DNA from: Rhodoferax aquaticus
GTDB taxonomy: Bacteria; Pseudomonadota; Gammaproteobacteria; Burkholderiales; Burkholderiaceae_C
Direction: 5' to 3'
Assembly (NCBI RefSeq): GCF_006974105.1
Contig: NZ_CP036282.1
Span: 2,108,001-2,172,000, forward strand
DNA: 64,000 nt
The position numbers and the translations under genes were made by a program. Each line of letters begins with the position of its first letter. Within the stretch, counting starts at the first letter, position 1. A model generated the notes under the pieces. That model saw only the letters and a program-made list of their open reading frames with translations. It searched no databases and was not told where the DNA came from. Below, one piece after another: positions 16,883 through 26,133 of the stretch.

Positions 16883-17461
16883 ATGCCGAACACAGTTCCT
16901 CCCCTTGGCCTGCACACCGAAAACATGCCAACCGTCATCGTATTGGCGTCAGGGCGTGGTGCCCGATTTGCAGCCTCAGGTGGGACTGTTCATAAGTTGA
17001 AGGCGCGTCTGGGCGGTGTGTCGGTGTTGGATAGAACCTTGGCAGCGGTGAGAGGCAGTGGTCTTCCTTGGCTTCTTGAACAAAGCGGGTTGCCTGGCAT
17101 GGGGGACACCATCGCCGCAGGGATCCGTGCGACGCGTGATGCCCATGGATGGCTTGTACTACCCGGTGATCTGCCCTTGGTCCAAGCGGAGACCCTGCGC
17201 TTCGTGGCAGCGGCTTTGGTCCATCATGCTGTGGTGGTGCCCGTGTACCGCGGGCAACGGGGGCACCCGGTTGGCTTTGCCCCAAGCTGCCGCGAGCAAT
17301 TGTTGGGGTTACAGGGCGATCAGGGTGCTGCCGGCGTTGTACGGGCGCACCCTGCTATTGAATTGGTAGTGAATGACGCTGGAGTCTCCTTTGATATTGA
17401 TACGCTTAAGGACCTTGAGCGTGCAGAAATCGCCTTGGCTCTCTCAGGGACTTTGCTCTGA
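16883..17461 (+). CDS. MocA/MobA-like nucleotidyltransferase for molybdenum cofactor
   Basis: This NTP-transferase-fold protein resembles MocA, which adds CMP to the molybdopterin cofactor of xanthine-oxidase-type enzymes. The nucleotide-binding signature is present near the N-terminus (VIVLASGRGARF, then HKLKARLGG) and the metal-site motif later (GWLVLPGDLPLV); HPVGFAP matches the family. Two starts are possible, 16883 (MPNTVPP) and 16925 (MPTVIVL); the second gives a standard N-terminus, and a GTG at 16847 is also open. None has a strong ribosome site. It is divergent from iorAB with the palindrome between them, supporting a role in maturing that enzyme. Confidence 0.8.
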   Translation: MPNTVPPLGLHTENMPTVIVLASGRGARFAASGGTVHKLKARLGGVSVLDRTLAAVRGSGLPWLLEQSGLPGMGDTIAAGIRATRDAHGWLVLPGDLPLVQAETLRFVAAALVHHAVVVPVYRGQRGHPVGFAPSCREQLLGLQGDQGAAGVVRAHPAIELVVNDAGVSFDIDTLKDLERAEIALALSGTLL

Positions 17462-17566
17462 AAAATGCACAGTCACCGCATGCAAAGGCATGCTTTGGTG
17501 ACGAGCAGTCAGATTTTGCAGATCAAACTCGGGGCGCAAGCCGCCGAATTCAGAGAAGGATTCACT

Positions 17567-18721
17567 ATGCAAGCAAACCTTAGCAGATACGCTAGAGCAC
17601 TTCTCTGGACTCTCGCTCTATGTTTGGGTAGCAGTGTTAAAGCACAAAGTTTGGAGACAGTCGCGTCTGGATTGCGAAATCCTTGGTCCTTGGCTTTCTT
17701 GCCGGAAGGGCGGTTTTTGGTCACGCTGCGAGGGGGGGAACTTGTCGTCATAGAGGCCAATGGCACTCTGCGGCCCGCGATTGCGGGTGTGCCTAAGGTG
17801 GCAGCAGGCGGGCAGGGCGGTTTGCTGGATGTCTTGCTGGATAGTGACTTCGAACGCAATCGCGCGCTCTTCTTTTGTTTTTCTGAGCCCGCTGCTGATG
17901 GCCGCAGTGGTACCGCAGTTGCACGTGCCACCTTGTCTGCCGACCGGCAAGGCTTAAACGATGTAGCGGTCATCTTTCGCCAACATCCTAAAACCAGCGG
18001 CAACCTGCACTACGGATGTCGCATGGCTTGGGGACGTCCTCAAGGCCAACTGGATGGCACACTGTTTGTGGCAATGGGGGAACGTTACAAGAGCATGGAC
18101 GATGCGCAGCGACTCAACAATCACATGGGCAAGGTCATACGCATCAAGAAGGATGGGTCGGTTCCCCCAGACAATCCGCTAAACAATGCGCAAGCGAAAG
18201 CCCAAGGCGCGCTGCCTGAAATCTGGAGTTGGGGCCATCGCAATCCGCAAGGTTTGATCACCACTGCCGACGGGCAACTCTGGGAGCATGAGCATGGCCC
18301 GCAGGGCGGGGATGAGGTCAACTTGATTGAGCCAAGCACAAACTATGGCTGGCCGGTCATCACCTACGGGGAAAACTACGGCGGGGGCAAGATAGGCGCA
18401 GGCATTACCTCTTGGCATGGCATGGCGCAGCCTGCGCATGTATGGGTACCCTCGATTGCCCCCTCCGGAGTGGCACTGGTCACCAGTGACCGTTATGGCC
18501 CAATCTGGAAGGGGTCGCTCATCATCGGCTCGCTCAAATTTGCAGATCTGTATCGCGTACCGCTTTTGCCCCAAGGTGCGAGCCCGGGTCGCGATCCGGG
18601 CGCGCTGAAGCTCAAGGTGGGCCAGCGCGTGCGTGATGTGAGGCAAGGGCCAGATGGGTACTTGTATCTTGTCACGGATGACCCAGAGGGGCGTCTGCTG
18701 CGCGTCGTGCCACGGCCTTAA
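17567..18721 (+). CDS. PQQ-dependent aldose sugar dehydrogenase (Asd/YliI-type)
   Basis: The 384-residue periplasmic protein carries a signal peptide (ARALLWTLALCLGSSVKA) and belongs to the soluble glucose/sorbosone dehydrogenase family, a six-bladed propeller that oxidises aldoses with PQQ. Family motifs: LRNPWSLAFLPEGRFLVT, GGQGGLLDVLLDSDF, GNLHYGCRMAWG, WSWGHRNPQGL, WEHEHGPQGGDEVN and NYGWPVITYG. The histidine in GHRNPQG is expected near PQQ. The ATG at 17567 follows AGAAGGA; an upstream in-frame start at 17465 has no signal peptide. Whether the host makes PQQ cannot be seen here. Confidence 0.9.
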   Translation: MQANLSRYARALLWTLALCLGSSVKAQSLETVASGLRNPWSLAFLPEGRFLVTLRGGELVVIEANGTLRPAIAGVPKVAAGGQGGLLDVLLDSDFERNRALFFCFSEPAADGRSGTAVARATLSADRQGLNDVAVIFRQHPKTSGNLHYGCRMAWGRPQGQLDGTLFVAMGERYKSMDDAQRLNNHMGKVIRIKKDGSVPPDNPLNNAQAKAQGALPEIWSWGHRNPQGLITTADGQLWEHEHGPQGGDEVNLIEPSTNYGWPVITYGENYGGGKIGAGITSWHGMAQPAHVWVPSIAPSGVALVTSDRYGPIWKGSLIIGSLKFADLYRVPLLPQGASPGRDPGALKLKVGQRVRDVRQGPDGYLYLVTDDPEGRLLRVVPRP

Positions 18722-18817
18722 GTAAACCTTACGGCCTATGCGTTGACTCCTGCCACGGTGCCCTAGCGCGGTGGTAGGTGCCGAGCGATTGAGTCGTTTT
18801 CATCAAGGAGTTTTTTT

Positions 18818-18976
18818 GTGTCAGATCCAACACCTAACAACCACAGTTCCGATGCGTCTTGGGTGCGAATGATCAAGATGATCGTAGTCGCGTTTGGGTA
18901 CCAAGTGACGAGCATTCTCATTGGGGCTGTCGCCCCCTTTCCGTTTGCAGACTGGCCGTCTGATTTGAGTCAGTGA
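18818..18976 (+). CDS. Small membrane peptide, 52 residues
   Basis: A GTG start at 18818 with an excellent ribosome site (AAGGAG at 18805-18810) opens a 52-residue frame ending with TGA at 18974-18976. The peptide has a polar N-terminus (SDPTPNNHSSDASWVR) and one hydrophobic segment (MIVVAFGYQVTSILIGAVAPF). The W-x-R before the membrane segment recalls the start of DUF4389 proteins, but the peptide is only about half their length. Function unknown. Confidence 0.6.
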   Translation: MSDPTPNNHSSDASWVRMIKMIVVAFGYQVTSILIGAVAPFPFADWPSDLSQ

Positions 18977-19121
18977 TTCGTTGGGATCGGGGGCACTCTT
19001 AGGCAGGTCAAAACGCCTTTGAAGTTCGCTATTAAACCGTAGCTGAACTAGGGTTTAGACAAAGTGGTTTTGTGCACTGTTTATGCATAATCGGCCGCTT
19101 TTATTCAAAGGACCTCCACCT

Positions 19122-20693
19122 ATGAGACTCAAGGTACTAGCTCTCGCTGCAGCCATGGCTTTTGGAGCAAGCGCGTTGCAAGCCAAAACATTCAAATGGT
19201 CCAGCGCTAGCGACATTGCGACTTGGGACATCCACTCCCAAAACAATGCATTGCAAAACGGCATCCATGCGGCGGTGTACGAAAGCTTTGTGTACTACAA
19301 CAGCAAGACCTTCAAAATTGAACCCGTTTTGGCAACTTCGTGGAAAGAGATCAGCCCAACCCAAATGCGCTTCACTCTGCGCGCGGGTGTGAAGTTTCAT
19401 GACGGCAGTCCACTGACCACAGACGACGCTGTATTCTCCATTGAGCGGGCCATGATGCCCACCTCCAATTTCACGCCCTACATTCAAGGGGTGGACAAAG
19501 TTGTGAAGGTCAACGCCACCACGTTTGACGTGATTTCCAAGACACCTAACCCCGTGCTGCTCAACCAAATGACTGAGCTGCGCGTGATGAGCAAGGCTTG
19601 GGCCGAAAAGAACAAGTCCGTTGCACCCAAGGACATCAAGACCCAAGAAGAAAACTTTGCCCACCGCAACGCGAATGGCACGGGTCCTTACATGCTCAAA
19701 GAGTGGCTGCCAGACCAAAAGTTGGTGCTGACTCAAAACAAAGCATGGTGGGGCAAGGCAGATACCAATGTGACGGAAATCGTCTACACCCCGGTAAAGG
19801 CAGTTGCAACACGTATGGCAGCCCTGTTGTCTGGCGAAGTTGACTTGGTGTTAGACCCAAGTCCACAAGACTTGCCGCGCGTGCGTGCCAATGCCGACTT
19901 GAAGGTGATGGATGGTGTCGAAAACCGCACCATATTTTTCGGTATGGACCAGTTCCGTGATGAGTTGGTCGGAAGCAACGTCAAGGGCAAAAACCCCTTG
20001 AAAGATGTGCGCGTTCGCAAGGCGCTGTACCAAGCGATTGATGCCGATGCCATTACCCGTGTGACTATGCGCGGTCTAGGCCAGCCCACTGGAGCCATTG
20101 TGGCGCCTCAAGTCAATGGATGGACTGAAGCCGTGCACAAGCGCTATCCGTTTGACGTCGCTGCCGCCCAAAAGTTGCTTGCGGATGCAGGTTACAAAGA
20201 TGGCTTTGAAGTGGACTTTGCTTGCCCCAACAACCGTTACATCAACGATGAGCAAATTTGCCAGGCCGTTACCGCGATGTGGTCCCGCATTGGCGTGAAA
20301 GCCAAGTTGCGCACGCTGCCTTTGGTGACCTACTTCCCCATGATTCAGCGCAATGAAGCCAGCATTTACATGCTGGGCTGGGGTGTGCCAACGTTTGACG
20401 CTTTGTACAGCTTGCAATCTTTGGTCCGCACGGTGGGCGCAGGGGGTGACGGCAACTACAACGTGGGACGCTACAGCAACCCCCAAATGGACGCTCTGAT
20501 CGAACGCACCAAGAAGGAAACCGACTTGAAATTGCGTACCGAGCTGCTGACCAAGGCCTTGCAGTTGCATAACGATGATGTTGCCAACATCCCTTTGCAT
20601 AACCAAGTGATCCCTTGGGCAATGAAGAAGAACGTTGAAGTGGTGCACCGTGCAGACAACCGTCTGGACTGGCGCCTCGTCAAAGTTAAGTAA
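19122..20693 (+). CDS. Peptide/opine-type ABC importer, periplasmic binding protein (SBP family 5)
   Basis: This 523-residue solute-binding protein has a signal peptide (MRLKVLALAAAMAFGASALQA) and the family-5 fold of DppA/OppA: ATWDIHSQNNALQNGIHAAVYE, AVLATSWKE-like PVLATSWKEISPTQMRFTLR, GVKFHDGSPLTTDDAVFSIE, NGTGPYMLKEWLPDQK and DVRVRKALYQAIDADAI. It captures peptides or similar small molecules for the permeases encoded downstream. ATG at 19122 follows AAAGGA. It is first in the five-gene operon and is separated from the permeases by a hairpin, a common way to make binding protein in excess. Confidence 0.93.
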   Translation: MRLKVLALAAAMAFGASALQAKTFKWSSASDIATWDIHSQNNALQNGIHAAVYESFVYYNSKTFKIEPVLATSWKEISPTQMRFTLRAGVKFHDGSPLTTDDAVFSIERAMMPTSNFTPYIQGVDKVVKVNATTFDVISKTPNPVLLNQMTELRVMSKAWAEKNKSVAPKDIKTQEENFAHRNANGTGPYMLKEWLPDQKLVLTQNKAWWGKADTNVTEIVYTPVKAVATRMAALLSGEVDLVLDPSPQDLPRVRANADLKVMDGVENRTIFFGMDQFRDELVGSNVKGKNPLKDVRVRKALYQAIDADAITRVTMRGLGQPTGAIVAPQVNGWTEAVHKRYPFDVAAAQKLLADAGYKDGFEVDFACPNNRYINDEQICQAVTAMWSRIGVKAKLRTLPLVTYFPMIQRNEASIYMLGWGVPTFDALYSLQSLVRTVGAGGDGNYNVGRYSNPQMDALIERTKKETDLKLRTELLTKALQLHNDDVANIPLHNQVIPWAMKKNVEVVHRADNRLDWRLVKVK

Positions 20694-20715
20694 GACGGCA
20701 GTTCTCCACTAAACA

Positions 20716-20740
20716 GGGTCGCGGTAGTCAACCGCGGCCC
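20716..20740 (+). terminator. Attenuating hairpin between binding protein and permease genes
   Basis: GGGTCGCGGT-AGTCA-ACCGCGGCCC forms a 10-bp stem with one mismatched pair, followed by TCATTTATTT. The stem and U-rich tail fit a partial intrinsic terminator that lowers expression of the downstream permease and ATPase genes relative to the binding protein. Confidence 0.65.
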
Positions 20741-20756
20741 TCATTTATTTCAATCT

Positions 20757-21737
20757 ATGTTTGCTTTCATACTGCAGCGCTTGGCACAAGCGGCCGTGGT
20801 GATGATCACCGTCGCCTTCATTTCCTTCATGCTGTTTCAGTATGTAGGTGACCCCGTCGTGTTTTTGTTAGGCCAAGATGCGACCCAAGAACAGATCAAA
20901 GAACTTCGCCAAGCCCTCGGCTTGGATCAAGCGTTCATCGTCCAGTTTTGGCACTTTCTGTCAAATGCAGCGCAGGGTGAGTTTGGTTTCAGCTTGCGCC
21001 AGGGTACTCAGGTGTCTACCTTGATTGCGGAGAGATTTCCCGCCACCTTGGAGTTGGCGTTGGTGGCCGGCGTTCTAGCACTGTCTTTGGGAATCCCTAT
21101 GGGTGTTTATGCCGCCCTGAAGCGCGGCTCGTTTACGAGCCAAGTGTTCATGACGCTGTCGCTGTTGGGCGTTTCCTTGCCTACTTTTTTGATTGGCATT
21201 TTGCTGATTTTGATCTTTGCCGTGACTTTGGGCTGGTTTCCAAGTTTTGGCCGGGGTGAGGTCGTGCAGATGGGCTGGTGGACGAGTGGTCTGCTCACGG
21301 CGAAGGGGTGGCACCACATTGCTTTGCCGGCTGTGACGCTAGCCATCTTCCAGCTCACGCTGATCATGCGCTTGGTTCGCGCCGAGATGCTCGAAGTCTT
21401 GCGCACGGACTACATCAAGTTTGCACGTGCGCGTGGACTAACGACCCGAGCAGTGCATTTTGGCCATGCGCTGAAAAACACGTTGGTGCCCGTGATGACC
21501 ATCACAGGGCTTCAACTGGGTGGGCTGATTGCCTTCGCAATCATTACAGAGACCGTGTTTCAGTGGCCTGGCATGGGTTTGCTGTTTATACAGGCTGTGA
21601 CCTTCGCAGATATCCCTGTAATGGCTGCCTACCTCTGCTTGATTGCGCTCATCTTTGTGGTGATTAACTTGATCGTCGACCTGCTGTACTTCGCAGTGGA
21701 CCCTCGTCTGCGCGTTGGTAAATCTGGCGGCCACTAA
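20757..21737 (+). CDS. Peptide-type ABC importer, permease DppB-like
   Basis: This 326-residue inner-membrane permease has the DppB/OppB architecture: a first helix (FILQRLAQAAVVMITVAFISFMLFQYV), the extended periplasmic segment with LGLDQAFIVQFWHFLSNAAQGEFG, five further helices, and the EAA loop near the C-terminus (RAEMLEVLRTDYIKFARARGL) that docks the ATPase. It pairs with the protein encoded at 21779. The start at 20757 lies in an AT-rich leader with a weak ribosome site. Confidence 0.94.
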   Translation: MFAFILQRLAQAAVVMITVAFISFMLFQYVGDPVVFLLGQDATQEQIKELRQALGLDQAFIVQFWHFLSNAAQGEFGFSLRQGTQVSTLIAERFPATLELALVAGVLALSLGIPMGVYAALKRGSFTSQVFMTLSLLGVSLPTFLIGILLILIFAVTLGWFPSFGRGEVVQMGWWTSGLLTAKGWHHIALPAVTLAIFQLTLIMRLVRAEMLEVLRTDYIKFARARGLTTRAVHFGHALKNTLVPVMTITGLQLGGLIAFAIITETVFQWPGMGLLFIQAVTFADIPVMAAYLCLIALIFVVINLIVDLLYFAVDPRLRVGKSGGH

Positions 21738-21778
21738 GCCTTTACAGCAACCCGTGTTCTCTTACTAGGAACTTTGAA

Positions 21779-22690
21779 TTGAAAACCATGTTTCACCGAT
21801 GGTGGGATGGCGATGTGGGCTACAGCTTCCGCACATCCCCCACTGCTATTTTTGCGGCGATTATCGCGTTAGTGTGTTTGGCGTGCGCTGTGTTTGCGCC
21901 GTGGATTGCTCCGCACAACCCTTTCGACCTTACCACCTTGCAGCTGGACAACGCCCGTCTTCCTCCGGCATGGAGCGTCGGCGGGAAAATGGAATTTCTG
22001 CTAGGTACTGACGACCAGGGCCGAGACATTCTCTCCGCGTTGATGTACGGTGCAAGAATCTCCCTGGCTGTGGGCTTGGCTGCAGTGGCGCTTTCGCTGC
22101 TGGTCGGCGTGAGCTTGGGCTTACTCGCAGGTTTCTTGGGTGGCTGGGTGGACGGCTTGCTCATGCGCTTGTGCGACGTGATGTTGTCGTTCCCCGCCAT
22201 CCTGGTGGCTTTGTTGATCGCGGGAGTAGGCCGTGCATTGTTTCCCAATGCCCATGAGTCTTTGGCGTTTGGCGTGCTCATCATTTCCATTTCTTTGACC
22301 GGATGGGTGCAGTACGCGCGCACGGTGCGTGGCAGTACCTTGGTAGAGCGCAATAAAGAATACGTGCAAGCTGCGCGTGTTACCGGCGTGGCGCCTTTGC
22401 GCATCATGCGCAAGCATGTGTTGCCCAATGTGTTGGGGCCCGTTCTCGTGCTTGCCACTATTCAGGTCGCCACTGCCATCATTACAGAAGCAACCCTGTC
22501 CTTCCTAGGGGTAGGTGCCCCTCCGACTTCACCCTCTTTGGGCACGCTGATTCGCATTGGCAACGACTACCTGTTCTCCGGTGAGTGGTGGATCACCATC
22601 TTCCCCGGTGCCGTGTTGGTGCTGATCGCCTTGAGTGTCAATTTGCTGGGTGACTGGCTGCGTGATGCCCTTAACCCCCGTTTGCGTTAA
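21779..22690 (+). CDS. Peptide-type ABC importer, permease DppC-like
   Basis: This 303-residue permease is the DppC/OppC partner: N-terminal OppC helix (FAAIIALVCLACAVFAPWIAP), the HLLGTDDQGRD-like FLLGTDDQGRDILS motif, and the EAA loop (STLVERNKEYVQAARVTGV). I favour the TTG at 21779 because AGGAAC lies about six bases upstream; an ATG at 21788 is possible. The next gene begins 7 bp after its stop. Confidence 0.93.
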   Translation: MKTMFHRWWDGDVGYSFRTSPTAIFAAIIALVCLACAVFAPWIAPHNPFDLTTLQLDNARLPPAWSVGGKMEFLLGTDDQGRDILSALMYGARISLAVGLAAVALSLLVGVSLGLLAGFLGGWVDGLLMRLCDVMLSFPAILVALLIAGVGRALFPNAHESLAFGVLIISISLTGWVQYARTVRGSTLVERNKEYVQAARVTGVAPLRIMRKHVLPNVLGPVLVLATIQVATAIITEATLSFLGVGAPPTSPSLGTLIRIGNDYLFSGEWWITIFPGAVLVLIALSVNLLGDWLRDALNPRLR

Positions 22691-22696
22691 ACCCCC

Positions 22697-23668
22697 ATGA
22701 GCTTGTTACAAGTAAAAAATCTGGTGGTGGAATTTCCATCACGCAAAGGCACCTTGCGCGCACTTGACAATGTGTCATTCGAGATCGCACCTGGTGAAAT
22801 TTTGGGCGTTGTCGGTGAGTCTGGCGCTGGCAAGTCTTTGACGGGTGCTGCCATCATTGGCCTGCTAGAGCCGCCTGGCCGTGTGGGCAGTGGTGAAATC
22901 CTGCTGGAAGGGGCGCGTATCGATAACCTGTCTCCGGCGCAAATGCGCGTCATTCGGGGGCGAGAGATTGGCGCTATTTTCCAAGACCCGTTGACATCGC
23001 TCAACCCGCTGTATTCCGTCGGTCGTCAGCTGATTGAAACCATCATCACGCATTTGCCGTTGAACGCAACGCAGGCGCGGGAACGTGCCATCCAGCTGCT
23101 GAAGGACACAGGTATCCCCGCTGCTGAGGAACGCATTGACCACTACCCGCACCAGTTTTCAGGCGGTATGCGCCAGCGGGTCGTGATTGCATTGGCTTTG
23201 GCTGCGGAACCCAAACTCATCGTCGCTGATGAGCCAACAACCGCATTGGACGTGTCCATTCAAGCGCAGATCATTACGCTGTTGAAGACGATCTGCAAAG
23301 AGCGTGGGGCGGCCGTGATGCTCATTACCCACGACATGGGCGTGATTGCAGAGACGTGTGACCGCGTGGCGGTGATGTATGCAGGGCGCGTGGCTGAAAT
23401 TGGGCCGGTTTATGACGTGATCAACCGTCCTTCACACCCTTACACAGCGGGCTTGATGGCCTGCATTCCAGATATGAGCGAAGACCGCGAGAACCTGAAT
23501 CAGATTGACGGCGCAATGCCCAGACTCAATGCCATTCCTCAGGGCTGCGCGTTCAATCCGCGATGCCCCAAAGCCATTGCGGTGTGCGGCCAAAAACGTC
23601 CCGAGTTGATGGTGGCGGGCAACACCCAAGCCGCCTGCTGGCTCCACGATGCGGGAGGCTCCATATGA
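22697..23668 (+). CDS. Peptide-type ABC importer, ATPase DppD-like
   Basis: The 323-residue ATPase powers the importer. Walker A is GESGAGKS (about residues 39-46), the ABC signature is FSGGMRQRV and Walker B is [12 protein letters not shown]. The C-terminal oligopeptide-transporter domain ([15 protein letters not shown]) has the cysteine pattern common in DppD. The stop overlaps the next start (ATGA at 23665-23668). Confidence 0.94.
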   Translation: MSLLQVKNLVVEFPSRKGTLRALDNVSFEIAPGEILGVVGESGAGKSLTGAAIIGLLEPPGRVGSGEILLEGARIDNLSPAQMRVIRGREIGAIFQDPLTSLNPLYSVGRQLIETIITHLPLNATQARERAIQLLKDTGIPAAEERIDHYPHQFSGGMRQRVVIALALAAEPKLIVADEPTTALDVSIQAQIITLLKTICKERGAAVMLITHDMGVIAETCDRVAVMYAGRVAEIGPVYDVINRPSHPYTAGLMACIPDMSEDRENLNQIDGAMPRLNAIPQGCAFNPRCPKAIAVCGQKRPELMVAGNTQAACWLHDAGGSI

Positions 23669-24669
23669 GTGAGGTTTCATTGCCACTGGTCCGTGCCACG
23701 GACCTTGCCAAGACGTTCGATGTTTCTGCACCATGGTTGAACCGCGTGATAGAGCGCAAGCCACGCATGTTGCTGCAGGCGGTCAATGGGGTGAGCTTCG
23801 ATATTGAGCGCGGGAAAACTTTGGCGCTGGTTGGGGAATCGGGCTGCGGGAAAAGTACCGTGGCGCGCTTGCTGGTGGGGCTGTATGAGCCAACACGTGG
23901 TGGCTTTTCCTTTGATGGAGTGGATGCACATGCTGCGTTCAAGACGGCGGAAGGCCGCAAGCTACGCCGGCGCGTACAAATGGTGTTCCAAGACCCGTAT
24001 GCGAGCTTGAATCCGCGATGGACCGTGGGCGACATCATTGCAGAACCCTTGCGAGAGCACGAGATCTTGTCAGATGACTCCGCCATAGAGCAGCGTGTCT
24101 CTGAGCTACTGCAGTCTGTCGGTTTGTCTGCGCTAGATCGCATCAAATTTCCCCATCAGTTCTCGGGTGGCCAGCGACAGCGCATCTCGATTGCCCGCGC
24201 CTTGGCAACGCAGCCGGAGTTCTTGGTCTGCGACGAGCCAACCTCGGCGTTGGACGTGAGTGTTCAGGCGCAAGTACTCAACATCATGAAGGATTTGCAG
24301 CGCAAGCACGGGCTGACGTATTTGTTCATTTCGCACAACCTCGCGGTGGTGCGGCACGTCAGTGATCAAGTTGGTGTGATGTACTTGGGCGGCTTGGTGG
24401 AGTTGGCCGACAAGCACACATTGTTTGATACGCCGCGCCATCCCTATACCCGCATGCTGTTGGATGCTATTCCAAAGATGCATGACACGGGTAAAGCGCG
24501 TACTGCGGTCGCGGGCGAGGTGCCGAATCCGCTCAATCCCCCCTCAGGCTGTGCTTTCCACCCCCGTTGCCCGCATGCCAACGCACGCTGTAGCAGCGAG
24601 AAGCCTGTCATGAAGCCTATTGGGGGGATTCGAGTCGCTTGCCACGCAGTGGAAGAGGGACGCATTTGA
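23665..24669 (+). CDS. Peptide-type ABC importer, ATPase DppF-like
   Basis: This second ATPase has 334 residues from the ATG at 23665 ([20 protein letters not shown]). Walker A is GESGCGKST, the signature FSGGQRQRISIA, and Walker B FLVCDEPTSALDV; the C-terminal GCAFHPRCPHANARC motif matches DppF/OppF. An upstream in-frame start at 23563 would lie inside the preceding gene and is rejected in favour of the coupled ATGA. It completes the five-gene importer; the substrate could be peptides, glutathione, nickel complexes or opines. Confidence 0.94.
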   Translation: MSEVSLPLVRATDLAKTFDVSAPWLNRVIERKPRMLLQAVNGVSFDIERGKTLALVGESGCGKSTVARLLVGLYEPTRGGFSFDGVDAHAAFKTAEGRKLRRRVQMVFQDPYASLNPRWTVGDIIAEPLREHEILSDDSAIEQRVSELLQSVGLSALDRIKFPHQFSGGQRQRISIARALATQPEFLVCDEPTSALDVSVQAQVLNIMKDLQRKHGLTYLFISHNLAVVRHVSDQVGVMYLGGLVELADKHTLFDTPRHPYTRMLLDAIPKMHDTGKARTAVAGEVPNPLNPPSGCAFHPRCPHANARCSSEKPVMKPIGGIRVACHAVEEGRI

Positions 24670-24738
24670 CGTGAGCCGTGGGGTGGTTGGGGTCACCCCC
24701 CTTCGACCCGTGTCCGACTTGCGCGGGCACTCGTGGGT

Positions 24739-26127
24739 TTACTGCTTTGTTGGCGCTATGGTGTCTAGGCTGATGAGGTGCTCAAAGGTCTCATGCTGTC
24801 GAACAAGCACTTGTTCCCCATTGGCATACAAAGCCACGACCCCAGGCTGGCCAAAGGAAAAAGACGAAGCGTCTGCAATAAAGTAAGCACCTGAATCCAT
24901 GATGGCCAACGCATCACCCACTTCAATCGCGGGCTGGTAGTTTGCGGTGTAGAGCGTGTCCCCCATATGGCAAATAGGGCCGACGAGGCGATGGCAGTGC
25001 TTGGGCCCCGGTTTTTTCGCCAAGGGGAGGCACTCATGGTATTCCGACGTCACGATGCTAGCCACGCTCACTCCAGCGTCTAAGACCGCAAAGTCAAAAG
25101 CCTGGTCTTTGCGTGTGTTTTGCACCGTGGTCAGCAGCATCTGGGAGTTACCGGTCAACGCGCGTCCTACCTCACTCACCAAGCGTGGAACGCGCAAGCC
25201 TAGCTCGCCACACCGTTGCGTAACCATCCTGACGACCTCCCTGGCATAGTCTTCTGGCGTAAGGCAGTCAGCAGGGTTGGGCGCATGTGGAGGGACCAAA
25301 AAACGGCTTGAAAGTTGGGCCTCTTGTTTGCTCAAGTATTTTGCGCTGGGAATAGCTAAGCTGCCTCCCACGTCAAGCAAACTGGGCCACCAATGCAACT
25401 TAGTTTTGAGTTCTTGTGCGAAATCCAACATGAATCGCATATGGGATTGCAAGGTTGCGCGATCACGAATGAGTGCGCCGCGGTGACAGTGCAAGGCCAC
25501 TACGTTCAAACTGGGCAAGGCCAGCGCACGTTGGTAGGCCTGCAAGGCAGAGCCGTCTTCTACAGGAAATCCAAATTGCCCAGTCCAGCCTTGGGCTGAT
25601 GTGACTCGGATGCCAACATTGGCCACCGTTTGCATAGATGTTGCAAGCGCTGATATCACTTCCAGTTCTTCGAGGTTATTGACATTGATGCTGGCGATAC
25701 CGCGCTCAATAGCCACGCGTAGAGAGTCGGCGGACTTTGCCGGGCCGTTGTAGATGATGAGATGCGGTGGCACACCAAGTTTCAGTGCTAGCCAAAGCTC
25801 ATACGCTGAGATCACCTCTGCGCCCGCCCCGTTGTGATGCAGTTGCTGAAACACCCATGGCAGTGGGTTCGTTTTGTAGGAGTAGAAAACCTCAAGGCCT
25901 GCCGACTGAAACCCCTTTAGGTTGCTCAGAAGTTTTTCAGGAAAGACCACATGCAGTGGTGACCCCCAGCGCTTGAGCACGTCGGCCAATGCCACTGTGT
26001 GGTAGCTCAAAGCTTGATGGTGGTAGGTCAAGCCCCAGTGTTCAGGCGGCAGTCCGACGCTTGCCGCACCTTTACGTACACCGTACTTGCGGCCTTGGTC
26101 CTTGAGCCATGCTTTGATCCGCTTCAT
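24739..26127 (-). CDS. Type III PLP decarboxylase (diaminopimelate/ornithine decarboxylase fold)
   Basis: The 462-residue protein is a fold-type III PLP enzyme. The PLP lysine is in FYSYKTNPLPW (about residue 84). Other landmarks: ALHCHRGALIRD, the phosphate loop DVGGSL, SEVGRALTG, the active-site cysteine and acid in GPICHMGDTL, and a C-terminal AYFIADASSFSFGQP. The substrate-specificity segment differs from housekeeping LysA (CHMGD in place of CESGD), and the enzyme carries an extra N-terminal basic region. It begins 6 bp after the ATP-grasp stop, so the two are co-expressed. It may decarboxylate an amino acid or a carrier-bound or ligated intermediate in a small-molecule pathway. The substrate is unknown. 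Confidence 0.85.
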   Translation of the reverse strand: MKRIKAWLKDQGRKYGVRKGAASVGLPPEHWGLTYHHQALSYHTVALADVLKRWGSPLHVVFPEKLLSNLKGFQSAGLEVFYSYKTNPLPWVFQQLHHNGAGAEVISAYELWLALKLGVPPHLIIYNGPAKSADSLRVAIERGIASINVNNLEELEVISALATSMQTVANVGIRVTSAQGWTGQFGFPVEDGSALQAYQRALALPSLNVVALHCHRGALIRDRATLQSHMRFMLDFAQELKTKLHWWPSLLDVGGSLAIPSAKYLSKQEAQLSSRFLVPPHAPNPADCLTPEDYAREVVRMVTQRCGELGLRVPRLVSEVGRALTGNSQMLLTTVQNTRKDQAFDFAVLDAGVSVASIVTSEYHECLPLAKKPGPKHCHRLVGPICHMGDTLYTANYQPAIEVGDALAIMDSGAYFIADASSFSFGQPGVVALYANGEQVLVRQHETFEHLISLDTIAPTKQ

Positions 26128-26133
26128 GTTGAA

